Below, piece after piece: positions 43,889 to 55,008 of a stretch of DNA of 64,000 nt. The notes beneath the pieces were generated by a model. That model worked only from the letters and a program-made list of their open reading frames with translations. It did not search any database and had not been told where the DNA came from. The stretch's first letter is position 1, and each line of letters opens with the position of its first letter. The translations under genes were made by a program, and so were the position numbers. The DNA lies in the NCBI RefSeq assembly GCF_014905175.1, contig NC_057790.1:11868469-11932468 (forward strand), written 5' to 3'. Source of the stretch: Aphidius gifuensis. Taxonomy: Eukaryota > Arthropoda > Insecta > Hymenoptera > Braconidae.

Positions 43889-44203
43889 TTATGATGCAAT
43901 GCTGGCTGTAGAAGTTCCAGGCTCTCTATTTGCAATTGTTCTTTTACGAGATCTTTCAGCCAGAAATATATGGACCAAAATTGATAAAAGAGCAACAACT
44001 TTATCGTCATGGGCTGGACTACGTAAATGACCAATGACTAAGCTGTAATTAATCTTTGCAGTTATATTAGATCTGGTCACATATTCTGACAAAAATTCAA
44101 CAATCATGGGCCAACAAACAAAAAGTAATTGTGATTTGTCCGGAAATAATTTGTTGAAATCAATAACCAACGGAAGTAAAATAAAAAAATAATAATAATT
44201 AAG
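43889..44203 (-). pseudogene. Unidentified coding fragment cut by an LTR
   Basis: An open frame with LLPLVIDFNKLFPDKSQLL and HDDKVVALLSILVHIFL looks like real protein sequence (normal residue mix, amphipathic stretches). It ends at 44203 exactly where the LTR starts. I do not recognise the family with confidence; it may be a piece of another transposon-derived gene. Confidence 0.35.
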
Positions 44204-45341
44204 TGTAATGTCCTGCGGTAAGCGCAATCAACGACCTCGTGGTCATGAATTTGGTTTTAGCTACGACCTGTAAAGTATAGTAAAGCAATTATGTAATCAT
44301 TAAATCAAGCAAATGTAAAAGTGATCTTCTTTATAATTTTTATTGTAAATTCAGTGTTACACAAGTGCGTCAATTAACTCAAGGTCCACGTCGGTCCAAA
44401 TTTAACTATCTGTTACTGAACATCAATACCTTTGGTAAAGTTGTGGTATTTTAATAATAAATTTACCATTTTATTTAACATTATATGTTTTGTTTTTGAC
44501 TCAAGTTTTTATAAATTATTTGTGTTTAATTTGTATACTATTCTCGCGTATTTTTCAGGTTCCTTTTTACCTCTCCCTACATTACGCAATTTTCATCTCC
44601 CTACCCTTCTAATGTACCTTCGCTGGGCAGGATAAACAGGGTTAAATTAATCACATATCTAGTTGGATTATTTTATTGGACAAAATCCCTATGTCTATTA
44701 AATGATCCGGCTACGATATTTCATAGGGGCTCGTCCGGTTTCAAGATAAAAAAAAACGCGTTCGCTGAAGGTAGAATTGGGCCGGAAAAATTAATTACGC
44801 GCGCGGAAAAATTCGCGGTAAATTTGATTGTAATATTTTTTTTTGTGGTTTAAAATAATTTGTCTAATATTTTTTCTTACGCGGTAAAATTGTAGCTTGG
44901 CGTCTTTTTTTTTTTGTGTGGGAAATCTTTTTTTTCTTTGGGGGAGAAAAAGGTTAAAAACATTTTAAAATTATTTATCTGTGAAATTTAACATTAGAAT
45001 TTTCCAGAATTTTCATTACTAAGGCCCAGAAGCTGGTTAGCGTCCTGGACCTTTTTTCTAGCATCAGTTGCATTCGCAATCCCGTAGCCTACGGAACTCT
45101 CTCTTGTCACTTGCTCTTACAAAAAATCAACTTAAATAAATTCACAAGTTAATAAATAAATTTAAACTAATTTGATAAACAAATTAAATAATAATATAAA
45201 TTTTAAATAATAATTTTAAATAATGATAATTAAAATTAAACGATAAAAAATATAAAAATTATTATTGTGTTAATTATCTAAATTACGTATCCTATATTTC
45301 ATTACCAGATATAAATCCCTTAACGGGCAATATATCCAACA

Positions 45342-46950
45342 TTTTTTGGTGCCGAAACCAGGGACATTTAGATTCAATAAATTAAATAAAATAGTTATAT
45401 TTTATCAAAAAAAAATAAATAAATATACAAATTAAGTGAATTAATTTAATTTAACCAAGTGACAAATGCGTACATTTGTGTAACTTTAACACGTATAATA
45501 AATACATATACAAGTATATATTTTATTATACTATAAACAATTTGAAAAATTATATTCAAACAATATAAATTAATTAAATTTAAAGTGACAGCGTTACATT
45601 CTTGCAAAAATAATATTTAACTAAAATTTAAAATATATATAATATATTTCTTATAATACTTATTACAAATGACAGTGCGGTGTTCGTGTAAAATAAAAAT
45701 TAACAATAATTCTAATATCTGTATAGAATTATATAATAATATATAGTTCATTAGAAACTAATTGAACAATTATATTCAAATATATATACATATACGTATA
45801 TACACGAGCAACAAACGTGCCCAACACAAGCCGAGTAAAAACTCAACCACGTGCTGACGCCGAACTGCAACCATCCAGGTCCAAGGACTCATCAAAAGGC
45901 AAGTCACTGAATTGTTTTTTACTAATTATAATAATTGTGCAATACCATAAAGTTCAAATCATTTAATTATTATACATATCCGTTTGAGATGTTTAAAATT
46001 TAAATAATATAACTTGAATACTATAATCATTTGTATGATTATCGACCGAAAATTATCTCTGATAATTGCAGTCACAATAAATTACCATTGTTATTAATAA
46101 TAACAATCAAAATTATTCAATTAATAGTTTACATATAAAAATAATAAAAAAAATCATAAATTAGCAATAATTTATAAACTTCTAAACAATTAACCAAGCG
46201 CTATATAAATAAAATAAATATTATTCAAGCCATTGAATAAAGCATTCAATCAATTGATTGAATAATAAATTAAATAAATTAAAATTAATATCAAACAATT
46301 AATTGAATAATTTTATAAATAATAAAACCACACAAAGACAATTACGTAATTGCAAAATACCATTAATAATTAAAAATACAATTGACGAATTGTATAATTA
46401 ATTATTTAAACATTTAAATAAACATACTAACAAATCACGATTGACTTAAAATTAATCGATAAACCAAACAATTGACAGTTAAGCGTCGAATTTCAATGTA
46501 ATCAGCCTTCATAAATTTATAAAGCTTACTGAATTAAATATTCAAGCAATTAATTAATTATTTATAATAATTAATTTTTTATCAAATTTTGAGATTATAA
46601 TATATAAATCAAAATAACAAATTTTTAAATTAAGGGTAAAATATATGAATAAATTTGAATGAACAAATTCATTTCCTTTATCAATAAAATAATTTAAATT
46701 CGAATAAAGGATTTAAAATCAAATTTACAAAATTTAAAATTGATCTCATTACAATTACATTTTATTATAAATATCAAATTTAGTATTTTTCAAAAAAAAT
46801 CCAATTAAACAAAATTAGACACATTTATATATTTCATTTGCTAAAAGATTTGTTAACAACAATTAAAATTAAAAATTTAAGCTATTAAGCTTGGTGAGTG
46901 CATTGATTTATCGACTGTTAATTGTCTCATTGTTTATTTAGAAAATAATC
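45342..46950. other. AT-rich untranslated leader of the BEL-like element
   Basis: About 1.6 kb of AATTAA-rich sequence without ORFs separates the primer-binding-site-like motif from the gag ATG. Confidence 0.4.
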
Positions 46951-47148
46951 ATGGTTTCCGTAGGGACCATTGTCCAAAAAAGGACCTCGCTAAAGGCCCG
47001 GATAACGATGCTTCAGAATTTAGTAGACACCGATTCAGTCGATCGGACAAATGTTTATATAAAAGAATATCTCCTAAATTCAAAACATAATATCGAATTA
47101 TTGAACAATAATAATTTATTTATAATATTGACTAATTTTATGTTTTAA
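46951..47148 (+). pseudogene. BEL/Pao gag N-terminal fragment
   Basis: The ATG at 46951 starts MVSVGTIVQKRTSLKARITM, followed by LQNLVDTDSVDRTNVYIKEY. This is the helical gag N-terminus typical of BEL/Pao elements. After about 45 residues the sequence becomes unrelated AT-rich DNA, so gag is truncated. Confidence 0.6.
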
Positions 47149-47308
47149 AAAAAGAGAAATAGACATTGTTCTGTTAGTTTGGAAAAGAAAATTATTATTG
47201 TCATTGTACGATAATTTTACAATATAATTTATTTATACTTTTTCAATCAAAGTAAAAGAAAAATGGAATACTTGATAAATATTTATATTCATAATTATTA
47301 ACTTTATT

Positions 47309-47730
47309 AGTAGTGTACCTAATAGAGTTCTGGATCAGAGGGCGGTCGAAAAAAGGTAGATCGGCGAGGGGACAGGGGACTGCAACTCGGTCGGTAAAAC
47401 AGAGATGATAAAGAAATTCGTCATTTGAATTCCCAGTTGTTGATAATGCAGAGATGGTAAAGAAATTTGTCATTTGATGGTGTAAAATCCTAATTGTCAT
47501 GTGTCGGTAATACAGATTTGGAAAAATTTTCTTATTTTAACGTGCGATTTCTCATGTCCCATGTCTTAGATCTTATGTCTCATATATCATTTTATGATTT
47601 GAATTCCCAATCTCCATGTGTCGGTAATACAGACTTGACCAGAAAAATCAAATTTTGTTATTTTAACATGCATTTTATCGTGTCCCATGTCCTGGGGCAT
47701 AGCTCAAGTCTCAAGTCTCATGTCTCATGT
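47309..47730. repeat. Terminal repeat of Polinton B
   Basis: Starts AGTAGTGTA like the left end of A and shares GGTAGATCGGCGAGGGGACA and the subterminal CGGTAATACAGA...CTCATGTCC units, here present at least twice (47505 and 47617). Confidence 0.65.
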
Positions 47731-48529
47731 CCTATATACATATATATTTTCAAATTGGATGTTGCTGTAACTAGGAAAAATTGAAATGAAAATTAAAAAA
47801 ATTTTATTGTATTTTCGGATGACACATGAAACTTTCATCGCGGTCGGTAATGAAGATTTCTACTCTACTGAGTGATGGTAAAGTAGATTTCCCAAGTTTC
47901 GGGAGTCAACCAAATATGCAATAAAATTTTTTCAGAAATTTTAAAAAAATTTTTGGAAATTATCCAAAAATATTCTTTATTTTAGATCGACTCCTTGAAA
48001 TGTTTCTTGTCAGCAATAAATTTACTCGAAATTTTAATTTTTTATAATTATTCATTCATTTTTCAATACTATCATAGGACTGTAAGCTGACGTCATCATT
48101 CAGTTTTTTAATTTGAATATCAAATCAACATGAAATTACAAAAAAATGGTTCTCGTAGAATGTATTCGAAGATAGAAAAATAAAGAGTCATCAAAAAAGT
48201 AAAGTCAACTATATTCTTTATTTTTCTAAAATAATATAAATCACGTCCAACGTGAAGACAATGATTCGAACGGGGCCTCGAAACATGATCCATGACATAC
48301 GGCAAGCACGCGCGGTCATTGTAGATCCATTGTCTTAATCATGCATCGTTTTTTATTTTTTGCTTACTCTGCACATTTTTATTTTTCTTTTCAAGTTTTG
48401 TTCTTTTTATTTATTAAATATATTTTATGTTGATTGCACGGTAAATTATTCATCTTTCATTAGTCAGTGGTCAGTTGATCTCGCGGCAACTACTTCCTCC
48501 TGATTATTAAAAAAATTATATATTCAAAA

Positions 48530-50005
48530 ATGTATTCTATCGAAAGGTGTGAGAAGCTTGTTAACATTTTAAGCGCGGGTTATTCATCTGCAAATACTAT
48601 TGAGAAAATTGATCGATGGATCAAATAGTGTAATGTAAATGTAAAACTTCTGAATAAATTTGTGAAAAATTCAGCTGATTCAGTGGGTGTAAAAAAAAGA
48701 ATACAATTAGTGGTAGTTAGACTCACAACTATAGTCGAAAAGTTACAAGTGAAAAGAGAAAAAACATTACATCATGGTGTTGTACAGCACCATGATGAAC
48801 CACATTGTAATGACAGAGTGAAATGGAAACACGAGAATAAATGTAAAGGCAATATTATAACCGGAAGTGTGACAAACCTTTATCATATAAGAATTGAAGA
48901 TTTTCTCAGAGATGCCCAAACTGTTGTCAGCAAAAAACTAAAAGTTTTTTTGAAAAAAAAAATTAATCTCAAGATCAATTCATGTTTACATTGTGAATGT
49001 GGTTTTGAAAGATGACAAAGAAGTGAGAGAAATTAAGTCATTTAATGCGGAAAATGCTGTTATACAAACCATACCAACAACAAACCTCGATGAATGGTTC
49101 GATGAACACTTTTTCGATCCATTATTGAAGAAAATTGAAGAGTTCAATCTTGGTATTTCTGGTTGGAGTTTAATAAAAATTCAGAGCATTATCTTCACTG
49201 TATGCAAATATCAACCGTCGCGTGGTGGTGATTCGACATTTCTACAGATGCCTGCTGACATTGAAAAAAAAAAGCTGTGCTGAATATCAAAAATAGAGAT
49301 AAATTTTTTTTTTTTGTGGTGTGTGGCTGCAGCTTTACATCCTGCACAAGAAAATGTGTGTTGTGTTGCATCATATCCACATTTCAATACAATCTTATCA
49401 TATGATGGGATGATTTTTCCAATGAAACTGCGAGACATACCAAAATTTGAAAAACTCAACAATTTGAAAATAAATATTTACGCAATTGTTTCAAATAATC
49501 CGAAAAAAAGTATTATTGCTCCTATATTTTTGAGTGATAATATCTGTGACAGTCAAACGATTCATCTGTTGGCAGTGGATAAAAACGGAAATAATAATGA
49601 AAAAAAAAATGTTACCAATACTAATGACAGTATTTTTGATGACGGATGTTTTTCGGCTGACGACGATGAAGATGATAATGATGAAGTCGACGATGATGAC
49701 AAAAAATTATAACACGCAGTGAATGTGACAATGAATACTTTGATTTATTGTGTAGAAAAGGGGTATTTCCCTATGAATATATTGACTCATGGGAAAAATT
49801 AGCTGAAACATCTCTCCCACCAAAAAAAGAATTTTTCCTCAAAATTAAATAATGCTAACATCTCAGATGCAGACTATGAACATGCCAAAAATATTTGGGA
49901 AAAATTTCAAATAAATACATTAGGTGAATATTCTGATTTATATTTAAAACTGATGTGCTTTTTGTCGGCATATTCTGGAAATTTTCGCTTGAGCTGTAAA
50001 TCTAA
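48530..50005 (+). pseudogene. DNA polymerase B of Polinton B, truncated
   Basis: The copy begins at ATG 48530, shares the TAG (48626-48628) with A, then follows the polymerase N-terminus (KNSADSVGVKKRIQLVVV) with a frame change near 49010 and another near 49280. After the Asp-rich run (49660-49705) it jumps, by an internal deletion of about 0.9 kb relative to A, to CNSEYFDLLCRKGVFPYEYI. It is lost at about 50005. Exonuclease and polymerase motifs A, B and C are absent, so no enzyme can be made. Confidence 0.85.
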
Positions 50006-50460
50006 ACATATGTCCATATGTACCACCATTTTTACATTTCATGCAATGTTATACAGGTGGAGTAGAGTATAAGTTAGATATAGTGGAAGTGTTATTAAAT
50101 GGTATACGATGCATGGCAAAACAGGTTTTGGGAGTCGTTTTTACCTGCCCCTTCCCTTTGTTGCTTATGCCCCCTCGAGCACTTACGAACTCTGCGGGGC
50201 CCATACGCGACTACCCTGATAAACTTCTCTCGAAATAACTACCCTTAAAAAACTACCCCTATTATTTTATTTATTATTATTATTATTTATTATTATTTAT
50301 TATTATTTATTATTATTTATTATTATTTATTATTATTATTATTATTATTCTTTATTATCATTATTTATTATTATAATAATTATTTTTCTATTACACATAT
50401 ATTTTTTAATTATTTATTTATTGTTATTATTATTTATATATGTACGTATGTAGATATATA
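50006..50460. repeat. Unrelated short segment and TTATTA microsatellite
   Basis: After the break in polymerase B come about 240 bp with higher GC (CCCCCTCGAGCACTTACG near 50170) that I cannot assign. An impure (TTATTA)n/TATTA microsatellite follows at about 50263-50400. No gene. Confidence 0.6.
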
Positions 50461-50499
50461 CATAATAATATTATTTTTTATTTTAAATATTATTTTGTG

Positions 50500-51240
50500 A
50501 TGTGTGCGCACGCATAGGTGCAAGCAGACTGCAAGTAAAAGTGTCAGCAGAAGTGTGAATGGAGAATGTGTGTGAGCCAAACAAGCGTTAGTGTAGGGCG
50601 GGTCTTGTTTTGTTACTGTAAAATGTTGATAGCGCTGCAGCGGCAGCAAAAGTCCCAGCAAAAGTTTGAATGGAGAATGTGTGTGAGCCAAATAAGTGTT
50701 AGTGTAGGGCGGCCATGTTTGTAGTGTTCAAGTCAGGCTCCGTGTTTTTTTTACAGGAACGTAGCAACTTGTTCAATGCTCAATATTGTCATGAATAAAA
50801 ATGTTAAAAATTTTTTTTTTACTTTTATATTATTCTTTGATGTTTAAACTAACAATCGGAATTGACGCAGATAATTTTTAAATTAATTTATAACGAGCAT
50901 TTAAAGTGTACGAGTCAGACCCGTGTATTATCATACAGGAACAGCAACTTTTTCAATTGTCAATATTGTCATGAATAAAAATGTTAAAAATTTTTTTTTT
51001 ACTTTTATATTATTCTTTGGTGTTTAAACTAACAATCGGAATTGACGCAGATAATTTTTCAAATAAATAAAAAGTTATATTAATATTTCGAGCGTAGGGT
51101 CTAGCGTTCGAGTCAGCCTAGGTGTAATTTTTTTTTTTATTTCATTTTTAATTTTTTTTTTATATTATTACATTTATTATTTTATTATTCAATTTTTAAC
51201 CAAAATTTCAAGTATGACTCATTTGTATGCAGCTGGGAAA
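50500..51240. repeat. Two pairs of direct repeats at the end of block C
   Basis: One unit (TGTGTGAGCCAAACAAGCG, TTAGTGTAGGGCGG) occurs at about 50560 and 50685. A second of about 155 bp (CAATATTGTCATGAATAAAA, ACTAACAATCGGAATTGACG) occurs at about 50730-50880 and 50910-51062. They lie directly downstream of the IAP gene and could be the terminal or subterminal region of block C. No ORF of note. Confidence 0.6.
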
Positions 51241-51311
51241 TGTAGATTAAATAATTAAGACATTTTATTCATTTTAAAAATTTATTTGATCTACTTTTGA
51301 CACATGTTTAA

Positions 51312-52367
51312 TTATGATATTATTGGTTGAATGACACCAGGTATATGAAGTCGACATATAATACATTTATCAATTGCTGGAGCACATTTTACACATGTAA
51401 CCATATGTAAACAAGGAAGAAAAATAACAGACAATGGTTCATTATAACAAATTTTACAAACAAATGTATCATCTTCTTTTCCACTTTTTTTATCTATTTT
51501 TATTTTGTCTTTCTTTTTCTTAATTTTTTTTTCTTCTGTACTTTCTTCACATTTTTCAAAATTGTATTGCAATGAATATCGTTCAACAAAATCATTGCCT
51601 TTTATTAGTCGGAGAAAATAACATTCCGGAAAAAATCTTGCATGTTCTTCCCATGGATCTTCATTATTTTTCCAATCTTTAATTCCATTTCCACAATGAT
51701 GACAAATTACATAATCTCCTATAGACGAATAAAAAAATCCAGCCTCAGCCATGGATTCTTTTGTCTGAGAAATATATTTCGGCCAATAATAAAATGTATT
51801 TAATCGTGATTCATATGAGACCAGATCTTTTTCCGCTGGAGGTGTAGTAGATATTCCAACACAATGTTCTTCAATTGGAGGATTAGAATATTCTTCCATT
51901 TCTAGATCAATATAAAACTCAGCATAAAATGTACGGTCTTCTTCTCTTGAAGTAGATGGAACACGATACGAAGCACGAAAATCTGTAGGTATACAATGTG
52001 GATCACCTTCCATAGGTATAAGTTGTGGACTTACTGCTCTAGAAACATTACCACAAGCTATATTTCTAATAAAACGACAGCTTGCCTTAGCACGTTGATA
52101 ATCTAGCCACGGATTGTCACCTCGACTTGATTCTTCAATTTCAACACAACACTCAAAACATTTCAACTTAGATCCATAACCAGTATGATAAAATCCAGCA
52201 GCAGGAAATCTTACAGGATCACAAATATCTGCTATCGGTGATAGCTCTATACTTTTTTGTCTAGTTTCTTCTACACGATAAATATATTTATTATATCTAC
52301 ATTTTCTATCCTCTACTGAAGACGTCATTTTTAAAACTAGTTGTCGTAAGAGACGACGTGGGTACAT
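51312..52367 (-). CDS. Inhibitor of apoptosis protein (BIR-BIR-RING)
   Basis: An intact, intronless 351-residue protein. BIR1 (about 33-100) has PAAGFYHTGYG, zinc ligands C70 and C73 and C97, but Tyr (position 90) where the zinc-binding His should be. BIR2 is canonical: EAGFFYSSIGDYVICHHCG, then EDPWEEHARFFPEC. A Lys-rich linker leads to a C-terminal RING (CKICYNEPLSVIFLPCLHM, CVKCAPAIDKCIICR). IAPs block caspases and act as E3 ubiquitin ligases. The ATG at 52367 is chosen as the first ATG after a TATA/initiator pair; ATG 52328 is the alternative. It is the last gene of the minus-strand virion cluster, 118 nt after the protease, so it is probably viral cargo. Confidence 0.92.
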   Translation of the reverse strand: MYPRRLLRQLVLKMTSSVEDRKCRYNKYIYRVEETRQKSIELSPIADICDPVRFPAAGFYHTGYGSKLKCFECCVEIEESSRGDNPWLDYQRAKASCRFIRNIACGNVSRAVSPQLIPMEGDPHCIPTDFRASYRVPSTSREEDRTFYAEFYIDLEMEEYSNPPIEEHCVGISTTPPAEKDLVSYESRLNTFYYWPKYISQTKESMAEAGFFYSSIGDYVICHHCGNGIKDWKNNEDPWEEHARFFPECYFLRLIKGNDFVERYSLQYNFEKCEESTEEKKIKKKKDKIKIDKKSGKEDDTFVCKICYNEPLSVIFLPCLHMVTCVKCAPAIDKCIICRLHIPGVIQPIIS

Positions 52368-52397
52368 TTTTTGATAATATGGGAGGGGAGTTTTCAC

Positions 52398-52430
52398 CTG
52401 AACCAATGGATGCAATTTCTCAATTTATAA
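52398..52430 (-). promoter_or_regulatory. TATA box and initiator of the IAP gene
   Basis: On the minus strand TATAAATT (52429 downwards) is followed 30 bp later by GGTTCAGG (A at 52399), then the ATG at 52367. It matches the layout seen before other Polinton genes of the window. Confidence 0.5.
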
Positions 52431-52485
52431 ACTACTTATTTTCCAATAAAAATTCCACACATGTTTTTTTTATTAATTTATTTCT

Positions 52486-53013
52486 TTAATTTCGATTACA
52501 AATAGATGATTGTATTTTAGATCCACTACCAGTAAGGAAATGAAAATTTTTCTTATGTTTATAATTCTTACGTCTACTAACAGTTTTTTTAAACATTCTT
52601 AAAATATATCGGTCGTTCCGTTCAACATCATTCGTAAATAATCGGAGAAATCCGTCGAGCCTCCCACCATTCGCGAAATAATGAAGAGCAACAATGCACC
52701 AATGACCGCAACAATTACTCGTAACACTTTGCAGCTGTATATTGTTGTACTCGTGGATGACACAATTTCTTTTGAGAGCGTAAAGAAAACGGGGATCTCT
52801 TGGAGGTCGTCCGAAGCTGTCGAAGAAGAGTCCATGTCCCAAGTTATTGACGTAAAAACACACCCCATGAGATCCTGGTTGATTATGATTATCAAGATTA
52901 ACAATGATTCCACAAAGTTTCGGCCATATATGAGGTAATCGGACACTAGCGTATACTCCTGCACGTGTCAAATCCGTAAGTGGTAATGCGTCAACTAACT
53001 GAATAGTATTCAT
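52486..53013 (-). CDS. Adenain-like cysteine protease (block C)
   Basis: A 175-residue intact protein, starting MNTIQLVDALPLTDLTRAG. It has the catalytic His in QPGSHGVCFYV, an acidic residue in LFFDSFGRPP and the catalytic Cys in SNCCGHWCIVALHYF, the order of adenovirus proteases. A basic tail (RRKNYKHKKNFHF) follows. It is longer than the protease of element A and only distantly similar. It lies between the exonuclease-like gene and the IAP gene. Confidence 0.88.
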   Translation of the reverse strand: MNTIQLVDALPLTDLTRAGVYASVRLPHIWPKLCGIIVNLDNHNQPGSHGVCFYVNNLGHGLFFDSFGRPPRDPRFLYALKRNCVIHEYNNIQLQSVTSNCCGHWCIVALHYFANGGRLDGFLRLFTNDVERNDRYILRMFKKTVSRRKNYKHKKNFHFLTGSGSKIQSSICNRN

Positions 53014-53092
53014 ACCAATGTCTCTTTGACTGTATTGAAAAAAGAATTAAAGACTACATCTACTTCAATGTCGTCTTCACTTTTTCCTCCTC

Positions 53093-53581
53093 TCAAAGTA
53101 ATTTTTTTCCAAATAACCAATTTTTCAATTTATAAACGTTTTGTTGAGTACAAGTATAATTAGGAAAATTTACTCCGTGAAATAAACAATAATGTTCGTC
53201 TGCTGGTAATAAACCAAATCGTGGTGATATATTTTCTAAATTAATAATACAATGTTCTCGCAAATATTGTTGTAAAAACATACGTTTCTCTTCACCTCTC
53301 ACATAAATATTTTTACCAAGTTCTTCAATTTTTTCAATTAATGATTGTAGATTTTTGTAAGGTACTTCAGATGCGTCCCAATCAATTTTATGATAATTTT
53401 TTGTTAGCCAATTGTTTTGTCGACGAACTCCTTTTTCAAGTTTCGAGTACTTAAAAGGTGGACCAATTATCCAATGACTAATAAATTTATCGTGTAATGT
53501 CAAGACAGAAATTTCTTTCGGGTAGTATTCATTGCGAGATCCAACTAGACACTGAATATCAATGATCAAAACTTCCGACAT
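53093..53581 (-). CDS. Exonuclease-like (RNase H fold-like) protein, block C
   Basis: A 162-residue intact protein starting MSEVLIIDIQCLVGSRNEYY. It shares the pattern IVD/IID-x-Q, then NNWLTKNYHKIDWDASEVPY, NIYVRGEEKR and a Cys-containing end (CLFHGVNFPNYTC...NVYKLKNWLF) with the protein at 22007-22803. The first Asp and beta-strand layout suggest an RNase H-like nuclease. This is inferred from pattern only, and other acidic catalytic residues were not firmly assigned. The ATG is preceded by TTCAGTCATAA, as in element A. Confidence 0.65.
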   Translation of the reverse strand: MSEVLIIDIQCLVGSRNEYYPKEISVLTLHDKFISHWIIGPPFKYSKLEKGVRRQNNWLTKNYHKIDWDASEVPYKNLQSLIEKIEELGKNIYVRGEEKRMFLQQYLREHCIINLENISPRFGLLPADEHYCLFHGVNFPNYTCTQQNVYKLKNWLFGKKLL

Positions 53582-53587
53582 ATTTAT

Positions 53588-53624
53588 GACTGAATAACAT
53601 AAACCAGAGTAGCTCTATATATAC
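53588..53624 (-). promoter_or_regulatory. TATA box and initiator of the exonuclease-like gene (C)
   Basis: On the minus strand TATATATA (53623 downwards) precedes TTCAGTC (A at 53591) by about 30 bp. The ATG follows at 53581. The homologous gene in A also has TTCAGTC directly before its ATG (22803). Confidence 0.45.
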
Positions 53625-53636
53625 GTATCTCCCTTT

Positions 53637-54965
53637 TTAATTACTATAATCTAATAGTACCTGACGTGTACTATCAATTTCTATAATATTATCAAACTCG
53701 GCATATACTATACAATTTATTGTTTGAGCAAGTGCAACACCGAATCGTATATTAATCCTGAGACTTCCATTTTTTATCAAATTCCAGTACATGCTATCAT
53801 TAGCAGAGAGTTCAGGTGTTAAATCGAATGCAAATAAAGTATAGCCCTTTGTAAAACTGGAACGAGAAATTTTTATTCCATGATCAGCAAAATGTATACC
53901 AGTTCCAGAAAATAATGTCTAATAGGCTTCAGCATCATAAATATTATTACTAAAACTGGGAGATAATGCTTTACCACCAACTTGGTTTCCATCGACATAA
54001 AAAGCCAAAAAATTTAAATTAAAATGTTGAAAATTAAATGGATTAAATTTTCTATGACTATTAAATGCTCTATTATCAACTAAACCAACAACAATTCTTT
54101 TAGGTAAACTTCCTAGTATAATATTGTCGAGTGTATTTGATAATATACCCTGAGCTAAAATAAAACTCTTTACTTCTACTCTAGTGAAAGGATATTTTGC
54201 AGTCGTTTTAGCCAATGCTTTTGAATGTGTTACAAGTACACTTGGATTGAGCTTTGCACGACGTATGATGAGTGTTGCTTTTAAAATATTTACTTTATAA
54301 TTTCCATCCTCTGTGTTGTCCATTAAACAAAATTCATTCTTTGATCGTGTTAAAGTTATTTTTATCTCAACACCATTCAATAAAAATTTATTTTGATTAA
54401 AAACATCAACATGCAAATGGCCAAGCATCTCAAATTGATTGCCATTAGTCATAAAAAGTGATAGATCTTGCAATCTTTTATTTTGTGCTCCAGCAGCAGC
54501 TCCTACTGGTGCTTCCATGAAACCTGGAGTATCTAAAAACCATAGTCCCAATTGTAAATGACTGTTTGATGCATCTGATCCATAGTTTAATAATGTTTCA
54601 ATATATGCGCGGTATGGATATGAAGAATTAGATCCAGAGACTAACTTTTGATCAAATAAGACATCACATGGACTAATCATTGTATCTAAAAAATTATTTG
54701 TTAAACCCACAGCATCAGCGGCAACAGCAGTTCCATCTTCTTTTGTAATTTTACATCTTATCTTTAACATAGTATGTGCCAGGTCAATATATTCTTCTCC
54801 GTTAGCTGGAATATGAAATTCGATTGGTGAATCCTCTGTAAGCGTTGTGACTGGATAGTAATAAACCTAATGAGACTCTTCAACAGTAGTCTGAGTAGGT
54901 GGGATTGTAAATAAATCCAATTCAGATTTACTACACTCATAAGAATGGCTATGAAGAAATGACAT
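53637..54965 (-). pseudogene. Hexon-type major capsid protein (block C) with two in-frame TAG codons
   Basis: One frame of 443 codons runs from ATG 54965 to TAA at 53637. It is interrupted only by TAG at 54867-54869 and TAG at 53919-53921, without frameshifts. Before the first TAG lies a Ser-rich N-terminus. The large middle (54866-53922) has LKIRCKITKEDGT, GLTNNFLDTMISPCDVLF, LDTPGFMEAP and FNPFNFQHFNLNFLAFYVDG. After the second TAG come FAFDLTPELS and YAEFDNIIEID. These are hallmarks of adintovirus and insect Polinton hexon-like capsid proteins (double jelly roll). Both interruptions are the same codon, which is unusual for random decay. Confidence 0.85.
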
Positions 54966-55008
54966 TATGACGAGAAAATATCAATTGACTTTTTTCTTTT
55001 TTTTTTTC

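Larger units (their letters stand above)
44204..47150 (+). mobile_element. BEL/Pao-like LTR retrotransposon, 5' part
   Basis: The LTR-like sequence starts TGTAATGTCCTGCGG at 44204. Its right border is probably ACA at 45341, followed by TTTTTTGGTGCCGAAACC, a primer-binding-site-like motif. An earlier AGGGGCTCGTCCGG at about 44727, complementary to tRNA-Pro 3' ends, is an alternative border. A gag start is present at 46951. The element is cut off soon after, at about 47150. Confidence 0.55.

Noticed and set aside
44727..44741. AGGGGCTCGTCCGG as sign of a vertebrate-type retrovirus primer-binding site
   Set aside because: It complements tRNA-Pro, but the surrounding LTR and the gag start at 46951 fit BEL/Pao better, and no retroviral genes are present.
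51312..52415. IAP start at the TTG codon 52415
   Set aside because: Eukaryotic genes normally start at ATG; the frame is merely open to there, and the likely transcription start at about 52399 is downstream of it.
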